The notes beneath the pieces were generated by a model. The model was given only the letters and a program-made list of their open reading frames with translations, had not been told where the DNA came from and searched no databases. Below are positions 1 to 5,434 of a stretch of 9,442 nucleotides of DNA, in pieces (positions within the stretch are counted from its first letter, which is position 1; every line of letters starts with the position of its first letter). A program made the position numbers and the translations under genes. Origin of the DNA: Streptosporangiaceae bacterium (lineage in GTDB: Bacteria > Actinomycetota > Actinomycetes > Streptosporangiales > Streptosporangiaceae). Location of the stretch: assembly GCA_030041195.1 (NCBI GenBank), contig JASHOI010000455.1, positions 1 through 9,442 of the forward strand. The letters are read 5' to 3'.

Positions 1-46
1 CCGCACCGCGCAGTTCGCGCAGCTCCGCGACCCGTCCGGCCAGCAC
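1..46 (-). CDS. Start of an unidentified CDS, third gene of the GNAT-TetR operon (runs off left edge)
   Basis: After the TetR stop on the minus strand there is a purine-rich GGGAGG (51-56), four bases, then GTG at 46. The frame stays open to the window edge and reads MLAGRVAELRELRGA, a short amphipathic start too brief to identify. The close spacing (12 bases between the TetR stop and this GTG) and the good ribosome-binding site suggest a third co-transcribed gene, perhaps an enzyme or transporter controlled by the same regulator. This rests on the ribosome-binding site, the open frame and the position only; it could be chance. Confidence 0.4.
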   Translation of the reverse strand, partial: MLAGRVAELRELRGA

Positions 47-58
47 GCAGCCTCCCGG

Positions 59-646
59 CTATCTCCCTCCCAGGGTTTCCAGCAGCAACATAACCGACTC
101 GGTGGTCCGCCCGAGGTCGCCGGTGGCCAGCAGGTCGAGCATGGCCCCGCGCAGCAGCGCCAGCACCGCGGTGCGCTCGGCCGCACCCGCCGCGCCGCGC
201 CGCCGCTCCGGCGGCTGCCTGGACTCGAGCAGGCCGAGCCAGTCCCGCACGGTCTGCGCGGCGAAGCCGCCCCACGGCCCGGCCGGGTCCACCAGCGACC
301 TGGCATACGCCTCCACCCACAGCCCGAGCAGCAGGCGGTGCTCCGGGGCCGAAAGCCACTCCCACACCTGACCGGCGGATTCGACCAGGCCGGCGGCGCT
401 TCCGACCTCCCTGAACGCGTCGATCGCCGCCACCTCGTCCGCCCTGGCCCGGTCGAGCAGCGCGCGGATCAGCCCGTCCTTCGAGCCGTACAGGTAAAGG
501 AGCACCCGCGGGCTGGAACCGATGGCCCTGGCCAGCGGGCGCAGCGACATGTCGGCGAGGCCATGGGCGAGCACGTACCGGTAGCCGAGCTCGAGCAGCT
601 CGTCCTGGCGGGCCGAGGTGGGCCGGCTCGTGCCGATCGCCGTCAT
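59..646 (-). CDS. TetR/AcrR-family transcriptional regulator
   Basis: A 195-residue protein, a usual length for TetR one-component repressors, which bind palindromic operators as dimers through an N-terminal helix-turn-helix and release DNA on binding a ligand in the variable C-terminal domain. The N-terminal region at about residues 13-62 fits the family: a helix (DELLELGYRYVLAHG), the SLRPLARAIGSSPRVLLYLYGSKDGLI helix-turn-helix, with YGSKDGL matching the common Y-x-F/Y-x-S/N-K-E/D-x-L signature. The rest is helical with a Trp-rich stretch (EWLSAPEHRLLLGLWVEAYARS) that may line a ligand pocket. ATG at 646 is preferred over an upstream in-frame extension because the latter reads through the acetyltransferase gene in another frame, and because ATG overlaps that gene's TGA as ATGA, implying translational coupling; no Shine-Dalgarno precedes it. 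It probably represses its own operon through the palindromes at 1178-1243. Ligand unknown. Confidence 0.9.
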   Translation of the reverse strand: MTAIGTSRPTSARQDELLELGYRYVLAHGLADMSLRPLARAIGSSPRVLLYLYGSKDGLIRALLDRARADEVAAIDAFREVGSAAGLVESAGQVWEWLSAPEHRLLLGLWVEAYARSLVDPAGPWGGFAAQTVRDWLGLLESRQPPERRRGAAGAAERTAVLALLRGAMLDLLATGDLGRTTESVMLLLETLGGR

Positions 647-1158
647 CGGGGAGCGGCTGACAGCTCGGCGGCCAGGTCGAGCTCGTAGTACTGGCCGGTC
701 ACGTCGACCCCGAAGCTGTGCAGCGGCTCCTCGCCCACCAGCGTGAATCCCGCCGCCAGGTAGATGCGCCTGGCGGCCACGAGCGGCTCGTTGGTCCACA
801 GAACTATGCGGCGATATCCCGACGTCCGCGCGAACGCGACGCACTCGGCGACCAGCCGCCTGCCCAGGTCCCGGCCCCGCGCGGCCGGGACGACCAGCAG
901 GGTCCGCAGCTGCGCCGTTTCCGCGTCCTTGGCCACCAGGAACACGCAGCCGGCCCGCTGGCCGTCCAGCTCGGCGATCCAGGCCGCCTCCCGCCGCGGG
1001 TCTGGGCCGGCCGCGTAGTCGGCCACGATCCGCGCCACCAGCGCCTCGAACTCGCCGTTGTAGCCGTACTCCGCCGCGTACACCTCGCCGTGCGCCATCA
1101 CGACCCAGCCCAGGTCCCCGGGGCGCCCCAGCGGCCTGATCGTCGTCTGTCCGGCCAC
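643..1158 (-). CDS. GNAT-family N-acetyltransferase
   Basis: A 171-residue GCN5-related acetyltransferase that would transfer an acetyl group from acetyl-CoA to an amine. Visible are a beta strand WIAELDGQRAGCVFLV (about 60-75), the core strand AQLRTLLVVP (82-91), the acetyl-CoA pyrophosphate loop ARGRDLGRRLV (93-103), and the C-terminal AARRIYLAAGFTLVGEEPLHSFG segment (128-150) typical of motif B. The opening (IRPLGRPGDLGWVVMAHGEVYAAEYGYNGEFEALVARIV) and the ending strongly resemble, from memory, the acetyltransferase half of actinobacterial MarR-GNAT fusion proteins; here there is no MarR domain and a TetR gene follows instead. GTG at 1158 is chosen because GAGGAGG lies five bases upstream. 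An in-frame GTG at 1230 would add 24 residues but lies upstream of the likely promoter and inside an operator. The loop has Asp-Leu (RGRDLG) where RGxGxG is usual. Substrate unknown; possibly a toxic amine, amino acid or peptide. Confidence 0.9.
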   Translation of the reverse strand: MAGQTTIRPLGRPGDLGWVVMAHGEVYAAEYGYNGEFEALVARIVADYAAGPDPRREAAWIAELDGQRAGCVFLVAKDAETAQLRTLLVVPAARGRDLGRRLVAECVAFARTSGYRRIVLWTNEPLVAARRIYLAAGFTLVGEEPLHSFGVDVTGQYYELDLAAELSAAPR

Positions 1159-1163
1159 GCCGA

Positions 1164-1170
1164 CCTCCTC
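1164..1170 (-). promoter_or_regulatory. Ribosome-binding site of the GNAT gene (decides its start)
   Basis: GAGGAGG on the minus strand, five bases before GTG 1158, is a near-perfect Shine-Dalgarno match. It favours the 171-residue form over the 195-residue reading from GTG 1230. Confidence 0.8.
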
Positions 1171-1177
1171 GCCACGC

Positions 1178-1197
1178 ACTGACACGACTGTTTCAGT
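1178..1197. promoter_or_regulatory. Palindromic operator O1 (probable TetR site)
   Basis: The top strand reads ACTGACACGACTGTTTCAGT. The outer eight-base arms (ACTGACAC / GTTTCAGT) match in seven of eight positions as an inverted repeat with a four-base centre, the size and symmetry usual for TetR-family operators. It is repeated at 1224-1243 in opposite orientation with 17 of 20 identical bases. It covers the expected transcription start of the leftward promoter whose -10 box is at 1203-1208, so a bound repressor should block that promoter. Assignment to the adjacent TetR protein is inference from position. Confidence 0.7.
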
Positions 1198-1202
1198 AAG
1201 CG

Positions 1203-1231
1203 AGCATAACTCGCCCGCGGCGTACTGCACC
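1203..1231 (-). promoter_or_regulatory. Putative promoter of the GNAT-TetR operon
   Basis: On the minus strand a TATGCT hexamer (1203-1208) resembles a -10 box. The -35 position at 17-base spacing is a poor GGTGCA (1226-1231). Transcription would begin near 1195-1197, giving a leader of about 40 bases to GTG 1158. The likely start falls in O1 and the -35 in O2. The weak -35 keeps confidence moderate. Confidence 0.45.
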
Positions 1232-1243
1232 AGTCGTTTCAGT
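1224..1243. promoter_or_regulatory. Palindromic operator O2 (probable TetR site)
   Basis: The top strand reads ACTGCACCAGTCGTTTCAGT. Its arms match in six of eight positions, and the reverse complement of O1 matches it in 17 of 20. The right arm GTTTCAGT is the same in both, giving a consensus ACTGAAAC-N4-GTTTCAGT. The centres of O1 and O2 are 46 bp apart. O2 overlaps the -35 region of the leftward promoter and lies about 40 bp upstream of the permease -35, so it could affect both directions. Confidence 0.65.
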
Positions 1244-1281
1244 CACGGTCACGCTGGCGTACCGTCCGGCACGCCATCTCC

Positions 1282-1310
1282 TTGAAAATCGCCAGGTAGC
1301 GATTTATGAC
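1282..1310 (+). promoter_or_regulatory. Putative sigma-70-type promoter of the permease-hydrolase operon
   Basis: TTGAAA (1282-1287), a 17-base spacer and TATGAC (1305-1310) give a good housekeeping-type promoter in an otherwise GC-rich stretch. A start near 1317 would leave about 20 untranslated bases before ATG 1339. The upstream ATG at 1306 lies inside the -10 box, which argues against it as the permease start. Confidence 0.6.
1286..1305. promoter_or_regulatory. Perfect 7-6-7 palindrome in the permease promoter spacer
   Basis: AAATCGC, six bases, GCGATTT: a perfect inverted repeat spanning 20 bp that overlaps the 3' end of the -35 box, fills the spacer and takes in the first base of the -10 box. 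It has no similarity to O1/O2, so a second regulator may act here. A protein bound at this point would compete directly with RNA polymerase. A short mRNA hairpin is unlikely because the site is upstream of the predicted start. Confidence 0.55.
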
Positions 1311-1325
1311 CGTAGTAACCGGGAT

Positions 1326-1333
1326 AAAGGGGG
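1326..1333 (+). promoter_or_regulatory. Ribosome-binding site of the permease gene
   Basis: AAAGGGGG ends five bases before ATG 1339 and supports that start over ATG 1306, which would be 11 codons upstream. Confidence 0.6.
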
Positions 1334-1338
1334 CTGGC

Positions 1339-2844
1339 ATGGCAGCCGCAAACTCAGCCGCGGGCTCCGCGGGCCTGCACCGAGGGGCCATCGGCCTGCG
1401 CGAGGTCCTGTTCCAGGCGGTGACGTCGATGGCGCCGGCCGGCGCCCTGGCCCTGTCGATCTCGCTCGGCGCCACGTACGCGGGCGGCGCGCTGCCGCTG
1501 GCTGTGCTGCTCGCCCTCGTCGGCTGTTTGCTGGTGGCCAGCTCGATCGGGCAACTGGCCAGGCACCTGCCGTCGGCGGGCAGCATCTACACGTACCCGG
1601 CGGCCGGCATCCATCCCGCAATCGGCTTCCTGGTGGGCTGGGGCTACTCGCTGATCGAGATGCTGATCGGGCCGATCACGATGGTGCTGTTCGGCTACCT
1701 GGTGTCGTCGGTCACGCAGGCCGAGTTCGGCTGGCCGTTCACCACCGTGTGGGTGATCTTCATGATCGTCGCGGCGGTCGTGATCGCGGGCCTGAACTTC
1801 CGCGGGATCGTGGTCAGCGCGGGCACCGGCACGGTCCTCGGCGCGCTGGAGATCGTGGTCTTCGTGATCCTTGCGGTCTGGCTGATCGTCAAGGCGGGCT
1901 CGGGCAACACCGGCTCGGTGTTCAGCCTGCACTACGCCACGATCAAGGGGTACACCGGCTTCTCCGGCGTGGTGGCGGGCTCGATCTACACGATCCTGGC
2001 GTTCATCGGCTTCGAGGCCGCGGCGCCGCTTGCCGAGGAGGCGCGCAACCCGCGGCGCACGATCGGCGTCGCGGTCATGACGTCCTGCCTGGTAATCGGG
2101 CTGTTCTACGTTCTCGGCACGTACGCGGGCGACGTGTTCTTCGGCCCGGGCAAGTTCGCCAGCTTCGGCGCGCTGAACGGCGGCAGCCCGTGGATCCAGC
2201 TGGCCCGCGACGTGTGGGGCATCGGCTGGGTGATCGCGTTCCTGGCCATCCTCAACTCGACGTTCGCCAACGGGAACGCGGGCACGATGGCCACGACGCG
2301 GACCTGGTTCGCGATGGCCAGGGTCGGGCTGCTGCCCCGCCCGCTGGCCGCGACCCACTCGCGGTACCGGTCGCCGTACGTCGGGGTGATCGTCCAGTTC
2401 GTGCTCACGCTGGCGATCGGGATCCCGCTGGGCGTCCACTTCGGGCCGGTGACCACGTTCGCGCTGCTGGCGACCGTCCTCACCGGGATCATGGTGGCCA
2501 TCTACATCGTGTTCAACCTGTCCTGCATCATGTACTACCTGCGCTTCCAGCGCTCGGAGTTCAACTGGTTCCTGCACCTGGTGGTGCCGGTCATCGGGAT
2601 CGTCGCGTTCCTGCCCGTCTGGTTCACCGCGCTCGGCATCGGCAAGTCGGTGCTGAAGTTCGTCTCGCCGCTGACGTACCCGATCAGCGAGACCGGGCTG
2701 ATCATCGGGATCTGGTACCTGATCGGGCTCGGGGTACTGATCTACTTGTATGCCCGGCACTCCTCGCGGCTGCCGGAGATGCAGCAGGTGTTCGCCGACG
2801 AGCCGGTGGCCGCCACGGCGGCCGCACGGGGGGAGGGAGCGTAA
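1339..2844 (+). CDS. APC-superfamily amino-acid permease
   Basis: A 501-residue polytopic membrane protein with about 12 hydrophobic segments, the usual size for amino acid-polyamine-organocation transporters, which carry amino acids or amines across the cytoplasmic membrane with a proton or by exchange. The first helix (about 28-48) contains SMAPAGALALSISLGATYAGG, the unwound TM1 substrate-binding region of the family. The signature IGFEAAAPLAEEARNPRRTIG at 223-243 follows TM6 and is diagnostic. The tail (472-501) is polar and Ala/Glu-rich, hence cytosolic. The start is set by the ribosome-binding site at 1326-1333 and the promoter at 1282-1310. The stop TAA overlaps the hydrolase ATG by one base, so both are one transcript. 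Substrate cannot be read from sequence; the partner peptidase-like enzyme suggests an amino acid, an amino-acid derivative or a related amine. Confidence 0.9.
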   Translation: MAAANSAAGSAGLHRGAIGLREVLFQAVTSMAPAGALALSISLGATYAGGALPLAVLLALVGCLLVASSIGQLARHLPSAGSIYTYPAAGIHPAIGFLVGWGYSLIEMLIGPITMVLFGYLVSSVTQAEFGWPFTTVWVIFMIVAAVVIAGLNFRGIVVSAGTGTVLGALEIVVFVILAVWLIVKAGSGNTGSVFSLHYATIKGYTGFSGVVAGSIYTILAFIGFEAAAPLAEEARNPRRTIGVAVMTSCLVIGLFYVLGTYAGDVFFGPGKFASFGALNGGSPWIQLARDVWGIGWVIAFLAILNSTFANGNAGTMATTRTWFAMARVGLLPRPLAATHSRYRSPYVGVIVQFVLTLAIGIPLGVHFGPVTTFALLATVLTGIMVAIYIVFNLSCIMYYLRFQRSEFNWFLHLVVPVIGIVAFLPVWFTALGIGKSVLKFVSPLTYPISETGLIIGIWYLIGLGVLIYLYARHSSRLPEMQQVFADEPVAATAAARGEGA

Positions 2845-3710
2845 TGGCGCAGGAGGGGTTCATCGAGGTCCCCGGCGGCCGGGTCTGGTACCGCTCGGTC
2901 GGCGAGGGCGGGATACCACTGCTCTGCCTGCACGGCGGGCCCGGGTTCACGCACTACTACCTGGAGCCTCTCGAGACACTGTCGGACCAGCGCCAGGTGA
3001 TCTTCTACGACCAGCTCGGCTGCGGGCGGTCCGACCGGCCCGGGGACGTCACGTTGTGGACGGTCGAAAGATTCGTCGAGGAGCTCGTCACGGTCCGCGA
3101 GGCGCTGGGCCTGGACCGGGTGCACCTGTTCGGCAGTTCCTGGGGCGGGATGCTGGCGCAGCAGTACGTGCTGGACCGCCAGCCCGAGCTGCGGAGCCTG
3201 ATCCTGTGCGGCAGCCCGGCCAGCATGATCAGGTGGGTGAAGGACTGCGACGAGCTGCTGGCGGCGCAGCCCGCTGAGGTGCGCCGGGTCATCCGCGAGC
3301 ACGAGGAGCATGGCTTCACCGCCTGCCCCGAGTACCAGGCGGCCATCCTCGGCTTCTACCGCGAGCACGTCTGCCGGCTCTCGCCGTGGCCGGCCGGCCT
3401 GGAGCGCTCCTTTGCCGAGGCCGGCTACGCCGTGTACCACACGATGAACGGCCCGAGCGAGTTCACGGTCACCGGCACGCTGAAGAACTGGGACATCATG
3501 GACCGGCTGGGCGAGATCACGGTTCCCACGCTGCTCGTCGGCGGCAGGCACGACGAGTGCCGGCCGGCCCACCTGGAGGAGATGCACCGGCGGATCCCCG
3601 GGTCCCAGCTGGAGATCATCGAGGACGCGTCGCACCTGTGCTTCGCCGAGCAGCCGGACGAGTTCACCGCGCTGGTGAACGCGTTCCTGGCCAGCGCCGA
3701 GTCGCCCTGA
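2844..3710 (+). CDS. Alpha/beta hydrolase, proline iminopeptidase-type (family S33)
   Basis: A 288-residue alpha/beta hydrolase resembling proline iminopeptidase and related amino-acid amidases, which remove N-terminal proline or other residues from short peptides or amides. Visible are the oxyanion-hole motif HGGPG (30-34), the following YDQLGCGRSDRP (55-66), the nucleophile elbow GSSWGG with Ser99, an acid candidate Asp237 in GGRHDE, and His264 in DASHLCF. A cap domain lies between about 125 and 210. No signal peptide is seen, so it is cytosolic and would act on what the upstream permease brings in. ATG 2844 shares its A with the permease stop (TAATG) and is preceded by GGGAGGGAG (2831-2839). 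The gene ends 10 bp from the convergent gene to its right. An esterase, amidase or detoxifying hydrolase for a peptide-like compound cannot be excluded. Confidence 0.9.
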   Translation: MAQEGFIEVPGGRVWYRSVGEGGIPLLCLHGGPGFTHYYLEPLETLSDQRQVIFYDQLGCGRSDRPGDVTLWTVERFVEELVTVREALGLDRVHLFGSSWGGMLAQQYVLDRQPELRSLILCGSPASMIRWVKDCDELLAAQPAEVRRVIREHEEHGFTACPEYQAAILGFYREHVCRLSPWPAGLERSFAEAGYAVYHTMNGPSEFTVTGTLKNWDIMDRLGEITVPTLLVGGRHDECRPAHLEEMHRRIPGSQLEIIEDASHLCFAEQPDEFTALVNAFLASAESP

Positions 3711-3720
3711 GGAGCCGCGC

Positions 3721-4581
3721 TCAGTAGCCGAGGTCCTTCAGGAACCGGATCATGATCGGCACGCGGACCGGGTTCTCGTCGACGTTCGGCCAGTATCCAG
3801 CGACCAGGGGCGCCACGCTCCGGGCCGCCGCGGTGAGCTGGCCGGCGGTGGCGTGATCCCAGTTGGCCTCGGTGCGCCCGATGCCGGCCAGGACCGTCAC
3901 GCCCCGGCTGGCCTCGCGCACCTGCGCGAGAACCTCGCCGGTCACCGACTCGTATAGCGCCGTGTCGGTCTCCAGCGCCTGGGACTGGAACTCGTACATG
4001 TCGCCGGGTGACAGCCACTTGGCGGCCGAGGCGAGGCGGTAACGGACGTACGCCTCGTAGTTGCGCTCGCCGGAGGGAACCGGGTACTGCGGCTTGGAGC
4101 CCGGGTACGCCGGGTTTGGCTTGTTGTTGCACAGGTCGAGGCTGGGCGTGAGCACGACGGGGAATCCGAGCTCGTGTGCCTTGCGGCAGAACAGCTCCGC
4201 GTAGCTCACCCCGGCGTACGGGTTGCACAGCCAGGCGCCCTTCTCGATTGGCGGGGTGAAGTCCCAGCTCTCGGCGTCGTACTGCACGGCCTGCACCCAG
4301 GACGGCAGCCCGTCGGCGATCGCGTCGAGCAGGCCGTCGGTCCCGTTCTGGTACGCCGCGAACTTCAGCACCGCGACGCCGGTGTAGCCGGCGGGTACCG
4401 GGCTCTTCGTATCGGTCCCCTCCCCGTGGTAGATCACCGAGAACCAGGTGGTGCCCTGGCCGAACGCGTTCTGCACCACGGCGGGATCGCCGCCCAGGCT
4501 GGTGTTGGTCAGGGCGCTGAACGTGCCGTACCGGGGGACGAGCCAGGTCCGGGTGGGAAATCCCCTGCGCGTCATGTCCAC
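3721..4581 (-). CDS. Hypothetical protein, TIM-barrel-like
   Basis: A 286-residue protein I cannot place in a named family. Alternating strand-like and helical blocks suggest a (beta/alpha)8 barrel: TWLVPRYG (12-19), TTWFSVIYH (44-52), GVAVLKFAAY (68-77), AVQYDAESWDF (98-108), FPVVLTPSLDL (140-150), DMYEFQSQALETD (194-206), GVTVLAGIGRTE (227-238) and GYWPNVDE (262-269). Acidic residues at strand ends (Asp102, Glu104, Asp149, Glu197) sit where glycoside hydrolases or related barrels keep catalytic or metal-binding groups, but no recognised active site is seen. The YEFQSQALETD...VLAG pattern recalls uncharacterised actinobacterial proteins. There is no signal peptide, yet three cysteines (119, 132, 151) cluster around 119-151. 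GTG 4581 has GGGAGGG four bases upstream; ATG 4575, two codons in, is an alternative. It converges on the hydrolase with a 10-bp gap. Confidence 0.75.
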   Translation of the reverse strand: MDMTRRGFPTRTWLVPRYGTFSALTNTSLGGDPAVVQNAFGQGTTWFSVIYHGEGTDTKSPVPAGYTGVAVLKFAAYQNGTDGLLDAIADGLPSWVQAVQYDAESWDFTPPIEKGAWLCNPYAGVSYAELFCRKAHELGFPVVLTPSLDLCNNKPNPAYPGSKPQYPVPSGERNYEAYVRYRLASAAKWLSPGDMYEFQSQALETDTALYESVTGEVLAQVREASRGVTVLAGIGRTEANWDHATAGQLTAAARSVAPLVAGYWPNVDENPVRVPIMIRFLKDLGY

Positions 4582-4718
4582 GATGCCCTCCCTGACACGT
4601 GATCTTGGTGCCGGGGGGCGCGTGCCAGCCTAGTTTCCCCGCGCGCGGCTCGCATGGGGGCTCGCCAAGTGATCTAGGAGGATGGCGTGCAGTATTTGCC
4701 CCGGATCCTCCTAGATCT
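4582..4718. other. 137-bp intergenic region upstream of the TIM-barrel-like gene
   Basis: It holds the hairpin described separately (4671-4717) and presumably the promoter of the leftward gene starting at 4581. The only -10-like hexamer I see on the minus strand is TAGGCT near 4629-4634, without a convincing -35. No small gene is supported. Confidence 0.4.
4671..4717 (-). terminator. Perfect 13-bp inverted repeat after the sigma-fragment stop (terminator or binding site)
   Basis: GATCTAGGAGGAT (4671-4683) and ATCCTCCTAGATC (4705-4717) are perfectly complementary arms separated by 21 bases. On the minus strand the stem begins one base after the TAA stop of the sigma fragment (4719-4721), a natural place for a transcription terminator between it and the next leftward gene. 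No U-tract follows on that strand; on the plus strand it is followed by only TTT and then A6. The arms are much more AT-rich than the surroundings, so a regulator site or relic end of an inserted element is also possible. Confidence 0.5.
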
Positions 4719-5336
4719 TTAAAAAACCCCTGGTAGCGCCTGTGGCAGACCAAAAAGGGGGAGCAGGCTCGGGTCGCCGAACCGGGTGATCGCGGAGATC
4801 CAGTCGCCGGCGAGCGTGAGCACGATCAGCCCCTGGGCGTGCGCGATCGGCGTGTTCGGCTCGCGCACGTAGCAGCCGAACGCGGGCTGGCCGTTGGCCC
4901 GCGTGGGCACCAGCCGTGCCGCCTGGGTACCCCACCAGATCTGGCCGCGCAGGAACTCCGCGATCGCCGCGCGGCCGTGGAACTCCCTCGGCTCGGGCGG
5001 CGTCGTCATCCGGGCGTCGTCGGTGAGCAGGGCCACGACCCGGTCGGCGTCGGCGCCCTCGAACGCGTCCACGAAGCGCCCGACGACCGCGCGCTCCCGC
5101 GGTGAGCGGGGCGGCGGCGCCCGGTGCCGGTCAGGCAGCTGGCGGTCCAGGGTTATCCGGGCGCGCCGCAGGGCGCTGTGCACCGACGCCTCACTCGTGC
5201 CGAGCATTTCGGCCACCTCGCCAGCGCGGAACCCCAGCACGTCGCATAGCACCAGGACGGCACGCTGGCGGGGCGGCAGGCGCTGCAGCCCGGCCACGAA
5301 CGCGAGCGCCAGCGATTCCCGGCTCCCGTAGCGCAT
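4719..5336 (-). CDS. Truncated ECF sigma factor: region 4 plus SnoaL-like domain, no region 2
   Basis: A 205-residue protein matching only the C-terminal two thirds of SnoaL-tailed ECF sigma factors (SigG/SigJ-like, usually over 300 residues). Residues 8-60 are sigma region 4: LAFVAGLQRLPPRQRAVLVL, then the helix-turn-helix with GEVAEMLGTSEASVHSALRRAR, which would bind a -35 element. Residues about 80-195 are an NTF2/SnoaL-like domain (VVGRFVDAFEGADADRVVALLTDDARM...GRAAIAEFL). Similarity begins at the second residue (RYGSRES), where full-length relatives have the linker after region 2; the 98 bases upstream cannot encode region 2. Departures such as LCDVLG and SVHSALRR, where I expect LRDVLG and SVNSALQR, may mean relaxed constraint. 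ATG 5336 has GGGGAGG nine bases upstream, partly inside a hairpin. It may be a decayed remnant or a stand-alone regulator; without region 2 it should not initiate at promoters as a normal sigma factor. Confidence 0.75.
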   Translation of the reverse strand: MRYGSRESLALAFVAGLQRLPPRQRAVLVLCDVLGFRAGEVAEMLGTSEASVHSALRRARITLDRQLPDRHRAPPPRSPRERAVVGRFVDAFEGADADRVVALLTDDARMTTPPEPREFHGRAAIAEFLRGQIWWGTQAARLVPTRANGQPAFGCYVREPNTPIAHAQGLIVLTLAGDWISAITRFGDPSLLPLFGLPQALPGVF

Positions 5337-5349
5337 CCGCCTGTTCCTC

Positions 5350-5377
5350 CCCGCGGCGCGGGGTACCGCGCCGCGGG
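5350..5377 (-). repeat. Perfect 12-bp GC hairpin upstream of the sigma fragment
   Basis: CCCGCGGCGCGG (5350-5361), loop of four bases, CCGCGCCGCGGG (5366-5377). This very stable stem lies between the methyltransferase stop (5435) and the sigma-fragment ATG (5336), and its downstream edge overlaps the GGGGAGG ribosome-binding site (5346-5352). It could terminate the methyltransferase transcript without a U-tract, or limit translation of the fragment. Confidence 0.6.
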
Positions 5378-5434
5378 TAAAGACCCCATCCGAGCCCGGA
5401 AGTCATCGGCCAGACCGGCCGGGTTCACGAGGCG

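Noticed and set aside
1749..2843. Long in-frame upstream extension of the hydrolase (from 1749) over the permease gene.
   Set aside because: The extension is an Arg/Gly/Asp-rich shadow of the permease in another frame; hydrolase similarity and the ribosome-binding site place the start at 2844.
4682..4714. A ten-residue frame (MACSICPGSS) within the 13-bp inverted repeat, preceded by AGGAGG.
   Set aside because: The AGGAGG abuts the ATG with no spacing for initiation, and the frame is wholly explained by the palindrome; no leader-peptide logic (target codons, downstream gene on that strand) is present.
5337..5428. Search for sigma region 2 upstream of the fragment in another frame (MNPAGLADDFRARMGSLP), which might imply a frameshift rather than a truncation.
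   Set aside because: Only about 90 bases are available, the resemblance is a few residues, and region 2 would need roughly 400 bases; a simple frameshift cannot explain the loss.
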